DNA of 16,959 nt from Candidatus Wolframiiraptor sp. EX4484-121 (GTDB lineage Archaea > Thermoproteota > Nitrososphaeria_A > Caldarchaeales > Wolframiiraptoraceae): assembly GCA_002255105.1 (NCBI GenBank), contig NJEK01000009.1, forward strand, positions 1 to 16,959. Reading direction: 5' to 3'. The notes beneath the pieces are model-generated. The model was not told the origin of the DNA. It did not search any database and worked only from the letters and a program-made list of their open reading frames with translations. Position 1 is the first letter of the stretch. Each line of letters begins with the position of its first letter. Made by a program: the position numbers and the translations under genes. Shown piece after piece: positions 1-6,672 of this stretch.

Positions 1-8
1 TGATATCG

Positions 9-311
9 ATGAACATGGCCTCAGCCCTATCCGAGCTGGAATCGGGGGATGATCCGAGCGATTATGTGAGGGAGGCGAGGAGAGTTTATCGAGAGCTTAA
101 GCAGATCTTCTACCTTAGGAGGTTTATCGAGAACATCCCCATCAAATTCTATGACAGGATCTTCAAGCTCGCCGATGAGACGTCGATCGGAGATTATTTG
201 AGGAGGTTTGGGGATATGGATTTTCAATCAACTTCCTTGAAGAATATGATCCATTCTCCAAGGACTATGGTTGAGATGATCTCATCCATCCTCCCAAGCC
301 TTCTCAAATAA
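9..311 (+). CDS. Hypothetical protein, possibly 5'-partial and 3'-frameshifted
   Basis: I do not recognise this 100-residue product. The frame is open to the left edge of the window, so the ATG at 9 may be internal to a longer gene. Residues 1-70 look genuinely coding: charged, helical and rich in Arg/Lys/Glu/Tyr. The last 30 residues are less convincing. From about position 225 the +2-shifted frame reads more like protein (a segment FLEEYDPFSKDYG at 228-268), and after 316 the third frame continues with LEEDGPFSG and on to a stop at 427-429. That pattern suggests a longer gene broken by small indels. No domain, signal peptide or membrane segment is visible. A chance ORF cannot be excluded. 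Confidence 0.4.
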   Translation: MNMASALSELESGDDPSDYVREARRVYRELKQIFYLRRFIENIPIKFYDRIFKLADETSIGDYLRRFGDMDFQSTSLKNMIHSPRTMVEMISSILPSLLK

Positions 312-339
312 CTAACTTGAAGAGGATGGTCCATTCTCC
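237..339 (+). repeat. Imperfect 23-bp direct repeat, 80 bp apart
   Basis: Copies at 237-259 and 317-339 both begin ttgaaga and end tccattctcc, with about 3 mismatches. In one frame of each they encode similar peptides (LEEYDPFS and LEEDGPFS), which favours a duplicated or repetitive protein motif over a regulatory site. Confidence 0.5.
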
Positions 340-621
340 GGGATAAAACCAGATGCAGCTTCGCTGAATAGCCTGATGTCAAAGGTTTTAGAGGTAAGTG
401 AAGTCGTAGGTGGCGAAGGATCCAACTAGATTACGTCTTCGTCCGAGCAGTACTTTGCCCCCACCTCCAAAGATCTTAGAGATCTTCAAATCAAGATTAG
501 GGGCAAAATTAATCTCTCATAATCGAGTAACCGTAAACGGCTAGAAGGTGTGAATCAGACAAAGAAGAGGAGGAGAGGGAGGGTCTAGGCGGTATGGCCG
601 CCATAGTAGCCCCGCAACAAG
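312..621. other. Gene-poor stretch with degenerate repeat and small hairpin
   Basis: No intact gene is visible. A 23-bp segment at 237-259 recurs imperfectly at 317-339 (about 20 of 23 positions match), 80 bp apart. An out-of-frame coding-like stretch runs from about 316 to the stop at 427-429. At 470-486 there is a 7-bp perfect inverted repeat (aagatct, 3-nt loop, agatctt). This stretch is also the 3' flank of the IS110-like gene on the minus strand, where such elements can carry non-coding end sequence. Confidence 0.35.
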
Positions 622-1554
622 CTATTTCGGTCCCTGGATGGCAGACGAGGCGTTACCATGGCCTTCGCCCCGCCTAGACCCGAGAGGCTCCAGCCCATGC
701 ATTGTAGTTATCAACTTCCTTAGAGTCGCTCGTAGATCCCTGAGTCTAGGTGGCCATCTACCCTCTCTGCTGACCATCGATATCGCCACCATCATCAAGT
801 ATCTTCTAGCCTTACCGCTACACCTCTTAATCTCCTTATTCCTCGCCCTATACAGCCCAAGATACCTTAACGCCTTATGATAAGATACTTGCTTCATGTA
901 GGTCATTAGCCCAATCAGCCCTGTTAAGGCGTTCAAGTCGTCTCTCTCCAAGCCAAGCTCCCTTGATACTCGGCTGAGCCACGGCATCAGCTTAAAGCCC
1001 TTCTCAACTATCTCACGTCGAACCCTCCGTAATAGCTCCTTCATCTCCTTGACCTCGTCCACTTGAACATCCACGTCCTTCAACTTCTCAAGCCTATCAA
1101 CCGTCTTGGCAACAATAGCCTCCTTCATCAACAGGGGTCTAAGCTCAACATCTACAACGCTGATCGGCTTAAACCACTTATGCATGTTTCCTTTGGCGAC
1201 GCCCATCTCATAGACTTTCCAGAGGATATAGGCATCCCCAAAGTCGCTCTTCCTAACATTCCTGGACTTAAATCTATCCCTCAGGTCGCCGCTGAAGCGT
1301 TTTCTCAGTTTCCTCCACCACCAAGACCTAGTAAAATGATAGACTTTATGTCCATCGATGATCAATTCCCTCAGCTCGCTCCATATCCCCGGAAACAATA
1401 AAGAATCCAAGTAGATCTCCTCATAGTCCTTGAGATCCGCGAGCCTCTGGACCTCAAAGAACTCATCACTCTCAGGATCATAGCATGCATGCGGCTTCCT
1501 GTTCCACGCCGTATCCACAAACACCCTCCTAACCTCGACATCATCCACACCCAT
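622..1554 (-). CDS. IS110-like DEDD transposase-related protein (divergent)
   Basis: The 310-residue product has the overall plan of IS110-family transposases: an N-terminal RuvC-like DEDD domain and a C-terminal domain with a helix-hairpin-helix and a basic tail. Visible motifs are VFVDTAWNRK (D14), IYLDSLLFPG (D50 where the family usually has Glu), RKSDFGDA (D104, D107), and near the C-terminus ALRYLGLYRARNKEIKR followed by SGKARRYLMMVA. The last part resembles the family's YxGL...KxGxxxLRxxLxxxA region. The Ser-Gly that normally follows the GLxP segment and carries the catalytic serine is not at its usual place; the only nearby serine is in CSGKARR. It may therefore be inactive, domesticated or only distantly related. 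The start ATG is preceded by GGTGG. I see no terminal inverted repeats, as expected for IS110. Confidence 0.5.
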   Translation of the reverse strand: MGVDDVEVRRVFVDTAWNRKPHACYDPESDEFFEVQRLADLKDYEEIYLDSLLFPGIWSELRELIIDGHKVYHFTRSWWWRKLRKRFSGDLRDRFKSRNVRKSDFGDAYILWKVYEMGVAKGNMHKWFKPISVVDVELRPLLMKEAIVAKTVDRLEKLKDVDVQVDEVKEMKELLRRVRREIVEKGFKLMPWLSRVSRELGLERDDLNALTGLIGLMTYMKQVSYHKALRYLGLYRARNKEIKRCSGKARRYLMMVAISMVSREGRWPPRLRDLRATLRKLITTMHGLEPLGSRRGEGHGNASSAIQGPK

Positions 1555-1991
1555 CCACCATTACCCAGCCGGAGAGATCCCTAGAACAAGAAACCCAACC
1601 TATGGTGGAGCAATTCAACAAACCTATCAACCATATCCAAGCATAGATCCACAAACTCAGATAAAACAGTTCGAGACATAATCGAAAATAGACGCGTCTA
1701 AATCCTTCATAGATATTTGGATGAAGAGCTTAAAAGAGCTAAGTGGGCTGTCATAGAGGCTATGAGGAAGAGTGATAGAGGATATAAGAATAGACATATT
1801 TGGGCTTAGCGGTATGTGGGGGCGGATAGCTGATAAAGATGCGGAAAAGGCTGAGGAGACAAGGCTTAGATCGGTCTATAGGATAGCTGATAAGCCATTT
1901 CCACCAGACTTCGAGGTTACCAGAGATCAGAGGGACTTAAGGCTTACAACCAATAATCATTATATTATGGTCTAAGCCGGTAATCTAGGAG
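1555..1991. other. Stretch without an intact gene; decayed coding-like pieces
   Basis: Three pieces look protein-like but are short and in different frames. One is a Gln/Pro/Tyr-rich stretch on the plus strand, about 1562-1678, ending in TAA (contains TYGGAIQQTYQPYPSIDPQ). The second is 1702-1809 (contains LDEELKRAKWAVIEAMRKSD). The third is the 67-residue GTG-start ORF at 1772-1975. A perfect 12-bp palindrome, tagacgcgtcta, lies at 1689-1700. The 13-bp sequence ggatagctgataa occurs twice, at 1824-1836 and 1881-1893, in the same frame. This is also the 5' flank of the IS110-like gene, where IS110 elements encode their bridge RNA. I could not fold a convincing one by eye. Confidence 0.3.
1702..1975 (+). 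pseudogene. Possible frameshifted remnant of an unknown gene
   Basis: Reading 1702-1800 in one frame and roughly 1800-1975 in the next gives a continuous charged, helical sequence of about 90 residues: RYLDEELKRAKWAVIEA, then SGMWGRIADKDAEKAEE, ending in a TAA at 1973-1975. The second half is the ORF with a GTG at 1772. It ends 16 nt before the zinc-ribbon start on the same strand, so it could be the preceding gene of that operon. I do not recognise the family. The two RIADK copies at 1824 and 1881 are identical over 13 nt, which suggests a small internal duplication. Confidence 0.22.
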
Positions 1992-2081
1992 ATGGGCGAG
2001 CAGATAGTCTTACCGCTCTGCACCTCATGTAGGAGGCCGATAGATCCCCATGAGCGAGCTGTGAGCTTCCCATGCGAGATG
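1992..2081 (+). pseudogene. Truncated archaeal small zinc-ribbon protein (N-terminal half)
   Basis: From the ATG at 1992 (preceded by ctaggag) the frame reads MGEQIVLPLCTSCRRPIDP and continues to a second Cys-containing motif, SFPC, at residues 25-28. This matches the N-terminus of the roughly 60-residue archaeal zinc-ribbon protein (HVO_2753-like) that is commonly encoded just before elongation factor 1-beta. The family normally continues after FPC with a Pro-Asn-Cys-Gly ribbon half and a second CxxC pair. Here those are absent. After residue 30 the frame becomes an Arg/Ser/Pro-rich out-of-frame reading of the EF1-beta tail, up to a stop at 2205-2207. Only the first zinc knuckle remains, so the product should not fold as a complete ribbon. 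Confidence 0.7.
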
Positions 2082-2233
2082 CGAAGGTCAAGCCGTTCGC
2101 CTTCGGGATGTCCGTCGTCGAGGCCATGTTCACCATACCCGAGGAGGAGGGGGCGTCGGCGAGGCTTGAAGAGTATCTCAGGAGATTCGAGGATATTCAG
2201 GAGATAAATGTCTTAATGAGTACGAGGCTCTAA
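2072..2233 (+). pseudogene. C-terminal fragment of archaeal elongation factor 1-beta (aEF1-beta)
   Basis: A 53-residue frame from the ATG at 2072 to TAA at 2231-2233 contains KVKPFAFGMSVVEAMFTIPE, then an acidic helix LEEYLRRFEDIQEI and the terminal strand NVLMSTRL. This matches the second half of aEF1-beta, the roughly 90-residue guanine-nucleotide exchange factor for aEF1-alpha: a PxAFGL segment, then a strand, the PEEEGG loop, and a C-terminal strand ending in Arg-Leu. The first alpha/beta half, about 35-40 residues, is missing. Its start lies inside the truncated zinc-ribbon gene in another frame. The simplest reading is that one deletion or misjoin removed the 3' half of the ribbon gene and the 5' half of this one. 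If no other copy exists in the genome, an assembly error is more likely than loss of this core gene. Confidence 0.72.
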
Positions 2234-2311
2234 CCTAATAAACCTAAGTCATGCATAATTAAACTCTGAACGGCTTTGGCTTAAATAGTGGTCTCGTAAA
2301 GGATTATTCAG
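2234..2311 (+). promoter_or_regulatory. Promoter of the Cdc48-like gene
   Basis: A TATA-like element, cttaaatag, lies at 2279-2287. Transcription starting about 25 nt downstream would begin almost at the ATG (2312), so the message is probably leaderless or nearly so. A weak aaagga lies 8-9 nt before the ATG. The AT-rich stretch upstream (cataattaaactc) holds no gene. Confidence 0.4.
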
Positions 2312-4486
2312 ATGAAGGTTAGGGAGCTGAGGTTGAGGGTCGCCGAAGCGCGTCAAAGAGATGTCGGATATGGTATAGCGAGGATAGATAGGGAGGTTGG
2401 AGCCTCAGCGGGATTCCAGACCGGAGACATGGTTGAGATAAGGGGTAGGAAGATAGCGGCCGCAACCCTCTGGCTGGGATACCTCGAGGATGAGAAGGAT
2501 GTTATCAGGATAGACGGCTACATCAGGAGCAACGCGGGAGTCTCGCTGAACGATTGGGTCACGGTTAGGAAGGCGAACGTGAAGGAGGCTCAGCTGGTCG
2601 TCTTGGCCCCGGTGAGTTCCTCGATAAGACCCGATGAGAACTTCACGAGGCTCGTCAAGAGCAGGCTTATAGAGTATCCGCTCGTCCAGAAGAACATAGT
2701 TCCAGTCCTATTCTTCGGAAACCTATTCACCTTCGCAGTCATCCAGACTAGGCCCTCCGGGATAGTTAAGATAACCCCGAAGACCAAGCTCGTCATCCAC
2801 AGCAAGGTCGTCCAGGAGAGGGCGTTCAGAACCAGCGTAACCTATGAGGATATTGGAGGACTGCAGGAGCAGATCCAGAGGATAAGGGAGATGATAGAGC
2901 TCCCGCTAAGATATCCGGAGCTATTCCAGAAGCTTGGAATAGATCCTCCGAAGGGCGTCCTGCTCTACGGCCCACCCGGATGCGGTAAGACCTTGTTGGC
3001 TAAGGCGGTCGCGACCGAGGCTGAGGCGAACTTCATCCTGATAAACGGCCCTGAGATCATGAACAAGTATTATGGTGAGACGGAGGCGAGGCTTAGGGAG
3101 ATCTTCAGGAAGGCCGAGGAGGAAGCCCCGTCGATAATATTCATCGACGAGCTTGACGCGATCGCGCCGAAGAGAAGCGAGGTGACGGGAGAGGTTGAGA
3201 AGAGGGTTGTGGCCCAATTACTGGCCCTAATGGACGGACTCGAATCAAGGGGCCAAGTAATAGTTATCGGTGCGACGAATAGGCCGAACGCCCTCGACCC
3301 AGCTCTCAGGAGGCCTGGGAGATTCGACCGGGAGATCGAGATAGGGATACCGGATAGGAATGGGAGGAAGGAGATCCTACAAATACACACCAGGGGCATG
3401 CCCTTGGCCGAGGACGTGGATCTCGACAAACTAGCCGAGATAACCAGGGGATATACTGGAGCGGACCTAGCCGCCCTATGCAGGGAGGCGGCGATGAAGG
3501 CTATTAGGAGGATTCTGCCGAACATAGACTTCAGCGAGGAGAAGATCCCGCCCGAGATCTTAGATAATCTCGTCGTGGTCATGAAGGACTTCATGAACGC
3601 CTTCAAGGAGATAACCCCGACCGCTCTAAGAGAGGTTGAGATAGAGGTTCCAAACGTTAGATGGGAGGATATAGGAGGACTTGAACAGGTTAAGCGGAGG
3701 CTTATAGAGGCGGTTGAATGGCCGCTAAAGTATCCGGAGAAGTTTGAGAGGCTCGGAATCAAGCCCCCGAAGGGGATATTACTATACGGTCCGCCTGGGT
3801 GCGGAAAGACCCTGCTCGCGAGGGCGATAGCTACCGAGAGCGAGGCCAACTTCATCTCCGTCAAAGGGCCTGAGATATTCAATAAGTGGGTCGGCGAGTC
3901 TGAGAAGGCGATAAGAGAGATATTTAGAAAGGCCAGGCAGGCATCTCCATGCATAGTCTTCTTCGATGAAGTTGAGTCGATAATATCGAGGAAGGATATG
4001 ATCGATGACTCCTCCGGGGTCGCGAACAGGGTTGCAAGCCAATTCCTGGCCGAGATAGATGGGATAGAGGAGCTCTCGGACGTCATGGTCATCGGAGCCA
4101 CGAACAGACCTGATCTGATGGATCCGGCCGCCCTCAGGCCCGGGAGATTTGATAGACTGATCTACGTCCCACCACCGGATGAGAAGGCGAGATACGAGAT
4201 CCTGAAGATCTATACGAGGAAGATGCCCCTATCGCCGGACGTATCCTTGAAGGAGCTTGCCTCCAGAACCGAGGGATATTCTGGGGCAGACCTAGCGGCG
4301 CTCTGCAGGGAGGCGGCCATGAATACCCTCAGAAGAAACCTCGACGCGGAGTATGTCTCGAAGATGGACTTCGAGGAAGCCTTGAAGATCGTTAAGCCAA
4401 GCATCTCCCCGCAGATGATCAAGGAGTATGAAAGGATCGGGGAGCTGCTCAGATATCATGAGAGGCAGCTGACTATGATAGGCTGA
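2312..4486 (+). CDS. cdc48: Cdc48/VAT-like AAA+ ATPase
   Basis: The 724-residue protein has the Cdc48/p97/VAT layout. An N-terminal double-psi barrel and beta-clam region (about 1-185) starts with [19 protein letters not shown] and is followed by two AAA modules. D1 has Walker A GPPGCGKT at 220-227, Walker B IIFIDE ending at E280, and [19 protein letters not shown] carrying sensor 1 and arginine-finger residues. D2 has GPPGCGKT at 493-500, Walker B IVFFDE ending at E553, and [19 protein letters not shown]. In archaea this hexamer unfolds proteins and feeds the proteasome. Length is close to the usual 730-750 residues. The C-terminus (RQLTMIG) lacks an obvious HbYX proteasome-docking tail. The start follows a TATA box at leaderless spacing. 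A small winged-helix gene follows 4 nt after the stop. Confidence 0.95.
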   Translation: MKVRELRLRVAEARQRDVGYGIARIDREVGASAGFQTGDMVEIRGRKIAAATLWLGYLEDEKDVIRIDGYIRSNAGVSLNDWVTVRKANVKEAQLVVLAPVSSSIRPDENFTRLVKSRLIEYPLVQKNIVPVLFFGNLFTFAVIQTRPSGIVKITPKTKLVIHSKVVQERAFRTSVTYEDIGGLQEQIQRIREMIELPLRYPELFQKLGIDPPKGVLLYGPPGCGKTLLAKAVATEAEANFILINGPEIMNKYYGETEARLREIFRKAEEEAPSIIFIDELDAIAPKRSEVTGEVEKRVVAQLLALMDGLESRGQVIVIGATNRPNALDPALRRPGRFDREIEIGIPDRNGRKEILQIHTRGMPLAEDVDLDKLAEITRGYTGADLAALCREAAMKAIRRILPNIDFSEEKIPPEILDNLVVVMKDFMNAFKEITPTALREVEIEVPNVRWEDIGGLEQVKRRLIEAVEWPLKYPEKFERLGIKPPKGILLYGPPGCGKTLLARAIATESEANFISVKGPEIFNKWVGESEKAIREIFRKARQASPCIVFFDEVESIISRKDMIDDSSGVANRVASQFLAEIDGIEELSDVMVIGATNRPDLMDPAALRPGRFDRLIYVPPPDEKARYEILKIYTRKMPLSPDVSLKELASRTEGYSGADLAALCREAAMNTLRRNLDAEYVSKMDFEEALKIVKPSISPQMIKEYERIGELLRYHERQLTMIG

Positions 4487-4490
4487 GCTG

Positions 4491-4772
4491 ATGGATATGA
4501 AAGGTGTTGGAAAGAAGGCCGTTAAAAGAGGGATTAGACCTGGAAGCGAGGTCTATCCGAGGATCATAGAGATTTTGGAGAAAGTTGGGGGAAAATCTCT
4601 CGAAACCGACCTATTAGATGAGTTGAGGAAAAGGGGCATGGATCTAACCCTCCCAGAGCTAAGACACATGCTGATGAAGCTCGAGATAAGGGACAAGATC
4701 AGGGTATTAAGCCTTGACCGGGAGAGAAAGGTCGTCGAGCTCGTCAGGACGAGGGAGATCACAAAGATTTGA
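4491..4772 (+). CDS. Small winged-helix-like protein, co-transcribed with cdc48
   Basis: The 93-residue basic product begins with MDMKGVGKKAVKRG, then reads as a winged helix: helix YPRIIEILEKVGG, helix LETDLLDELRKRG, a turn and likely recognition helix TLPELRHMLMKLEIRDK, then two strands IRVLSL and KVVELVRT. The ATG at 4491 lies 4 nt after the Cdc48 stop, so the two are probably one transcript; an in-frame ATG at 4497 is an alternative start. The lysine-rich tail suggests nucleic-acid binding, but winged helices also mediate protein contacts, so a Cdc48 adaptor role is possible. No specific family recognised. Confidence 0.65.
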   Translation: MDMKGVGKKAVKRGIRPGSEVYPRIIEILEKVGGKSLETDLLDELRKRGMDLTLPELRHMLMKLEIRDKIRVLSLDRERKVVELVRTREITKI

Positions 4773-4895
4773 ACTTGAGGCCGACCCGAAGATGCATATC
4801 GAGTTGAGGCAAGGAACGTAGTCCTGAAACATGAAGGTGGTAGGGGCCGCTATGAGGTCTGCGGGATTAGCGGAGATTTTCTGGATAGAGCATCT

Positions 4896-5780
4896 TTACT
4901 TTACCGCTCCGGCGACAAGCCCTCTTATCAGATATCTCCTGAAGAGCACCACGATTATTATGGCTGGTATCATGGCCATAACTCCCATTGCGCACATCAA
5001 TCCCTTGCTGTATCTCGGAACCGCGACGGATAATCCTATGATCACCGGAAGGGTTCTTGCGGCGGCAGATTTGGTGAGAATTAGGACGAAGAAGAACTCC
5101 CCATATGAGATCATGAACGAGGTTATGGCGATTGCCACGATCGCGGGCTTTATGATGGGAAGGGTTACCTTCCGCAGGATTTCAAAGTAGGAGTATCCAT
5201 CAACCCTTGCGGCGTCTTCCATGTCTATAGGTATCCCCATGAAGTATGTGTTTAGAATCCAGATCGTGAACGGCATCGTGAACATTATGTGAACTAAGAT
5301 GACCGAGATTAGGGTGTCAAGTAATCCGAGGCTCCTTATAATGACGTAGTATGGAACGGCGATGACGACCGGCGGCATCAGCCTCCCGACTATCGAGGCA
5401 AGGAATAAGGGTGTATCTCCCCTGAACCTTATCCTCGAAAGAGCGAAGGAGCCCAGCGTCCCCGCTATCATGTTATAGATCATTACCGTCACACCGACTA
5501 TCACGCTGTTCAAAATCGCCCTTGGGAAATCCCTTATGGTTCCGGGAACGAATAGGAATAGAGAGGTCCCGAGCTCCATGAAGTATTTTATCGCCTCATC
5601 CACGTTAAAGCAAAACCAGTAATTTCTGAGAGATGGATTCGGCGGGAACAAGTATGGTGGAACCGTGTAGATCTCGCTGTCGGATTGCATGCTGAGATTT
5701 ACCATCCAGTAGATCGGGAATAATACCCAGAACGCGAGGAGGAATGCGGCCACATACACCCCAACTCTATTCAATTTCAT
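4896..5780 (-). CDS. CUT1-type ABC importer permease, MalG-like
   Basis: This 294-residue inner-membrane permease has six expected membrane segments, the first at about residues 8-27 (VYVAAFLLAFWVLFPIYWMV). The cytoplasmic coupling motif is EDAARVDGYSYFEILRKVTLP, starting at E188, which matches the EAA---G---------LP consensus for contacting the ATPase. Length and N-terminal layout fit MalG-type partners of sugar or polyol importers. Its ATG lies 6 nt after the stop of the MalF-like gene, with a GGTGTGAT ribosome-binding site formed by the end of that gene. It is the last gene of the operon; the 3' end faces the winged-helix gene. The substrate cannot be told from the permease. Confidence 0.9.
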   Translation of the reverse strand: MKLNRVGVYVAAFLLAFWVLFPIYWMVNLSMQSDSEIYTVPPYLFPPNPSLRNYWFCFNVDEAIKYFMELGTSLFLFVPGTIRDFPRAILNSVIVGVTVMIYNMIAGTLGSFALSRIRFRGDTPLFLASIVGRLMPPVVIAVPYYVIIRSLGLLDTLISVILVHIMFTMPFTIWILNTYFMGIPIDMEDAARVDGYSYFEILRKVTLPIIKPAIVAIAITSFMISYGEFFFVLILTKSAAARTLPVIIGLSVAVPRYSKGLMCAMGVMAMIPAIIIVVLFRRYLIRGLVAGAVK

Positions 5781-5786
5781 CCCACA

Positions 5787-6671
5787 TCACACCCTCAATC
5801 TGAGCCTACCAAGCCTTAACGCCTTAAAGTAAGCATAGATCAATAAGCCCGTCAGGGCTAGGATCATTATCGTCACGGCCCCAGCCTGTCCAAAGTTGAG
5901 GTAGCTGAACATCCTCTCATAGGTGAAGTACGTTATGAGTTTTGTGAAGTCCGCGGGCCCCCCAGCCGTAATGACGTAGACGGGATCAAAGCACCAGAGG
6001 GCGCCGAGAGACGTATAGACCAACACTATGTGGAGAATGGGTTTGAGCCAGTTAAAGGTGACGACTCTGAATCGCGCTAAAGGTTTGGCGCCGTCTATCA
6101 AGGCGGCCTCATAAAGCTCTTTGGGAATGGATTGGATTCCCGCGAGGAATAGGAGGGTGGGTAGGGGGGTTTGAACCCACAGATACGCTAAGATCATTAT
6201 GAACATCGCCGGCCATTGCATGGACAGCCATGACTGATACCTGTCTATGAAGCCTAGGCTTAACATTATGTAGTTGAATAGCCCGAAGTTTATGTCGAAT
6301 AAGAATCTGAAGACCGCGCCGCTGACGACGAGCGGTATGCCCCATGGGATGAGAGCTAATACTTGAAGTATCTTCACACCCTTAAAGTCCATGGATAGTA
6401 GAACTGCCTCTCCGAGCGAGACCAGAGTGACGAGGGGGACCGTTATCAGGGCGAAGATCCCCGTCGCTCTTAGAGAGGTTATGAAGACCGGGTCGGAGAA
6501 TAGTGAGATGTAGTTGTCTAAGCCGCAAAAGTGTGGGGGGATAGCCGATTTAAGATTATAGTATGTGAAGCTGAGATAGAATGCATAACCAAGCGGGTAA
6601 TAGCCTAATAAAAATAGGGGGGTTAAGGCCGGTATCAGACAGATAAGTATTGTTCTTATCTTCTGATTCAA
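5787..6671 (-). CDS. CUT1-type ABC importer permease, MalF-like
   Basis: A 294-residue permease with a first membrane segment near residues 6-30 and at least five more. The coupling-helix motif is EAALIDGAKPLARFRVVTFN at 188-207. The EAA and Gly are conserved, but the usual Leu-Pro that closes the motif is replaced (TFNWLKP). It lacks the long extra N-terminal region of enteric MalF, as is normal for archaeal and Gram-positive CUT1 permeases. Translation starts at TTG (6671), separated from the binding-protein stop by one base, with AGGAGG about 12 nt upstream inside that gene. No nearby ATG offers an alternative. It should pair with the MalG-like permease as a heterodimeric channel. Confidence 0.9.
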   Translation of the reverse strand: MNQKIRTILICLIPALTPLFLLGYYPLGYAFYLSFTYYNLKSAIPPHFCGLDNYISLFSDPVFITSLRATGIFALITVPLVTLVSLGEAVLLSMDFKGVKILQVLALIPWGIPLVVSGAVFRFLFDINFGLFNYIMLSLGFIDRYQSWLSMQWPAMFIMILAYLWVQTPLPTLLFLAGIQSIPKELYEAALIDGAKPLARFRVVTFNWLKPILHIVLVYTSLGALWCFDPVYVITAGGPADFTKLITYFTYERMFSYLNFGQAGAVTIMILALTGLLIYAYFKALRLGRLRLRV

Positions 6672-6672
6672 T

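Noticed and set aside
237..339. The 23-bp repeat pair as a CRISPR fragment
   Set aside because: Only two imperfect copies, and they encode similar peptides; no array structure.
3070..4101. A 343-codon open frame antisense to the Cdc48-like gene
   Set aside because: It mirrors the highly conserved AAA modules; composition is Ser/Ile-rich shadow sequence with no start context.
4773..4895. A short extra frame (FELEADPKMHIELRQGT) continuing the winged-helix protein
   Set aside because: It would need a frameshift after a plausible natural end, and there is no independent support.
4831..5190. A 119-codon plus-strand frame downstream of the winged-helix gene
   Set aside because: Most of it overlaps the 3' end of the MalG-like permease in antisense; its hydrophobic look comes from the permease's codons.
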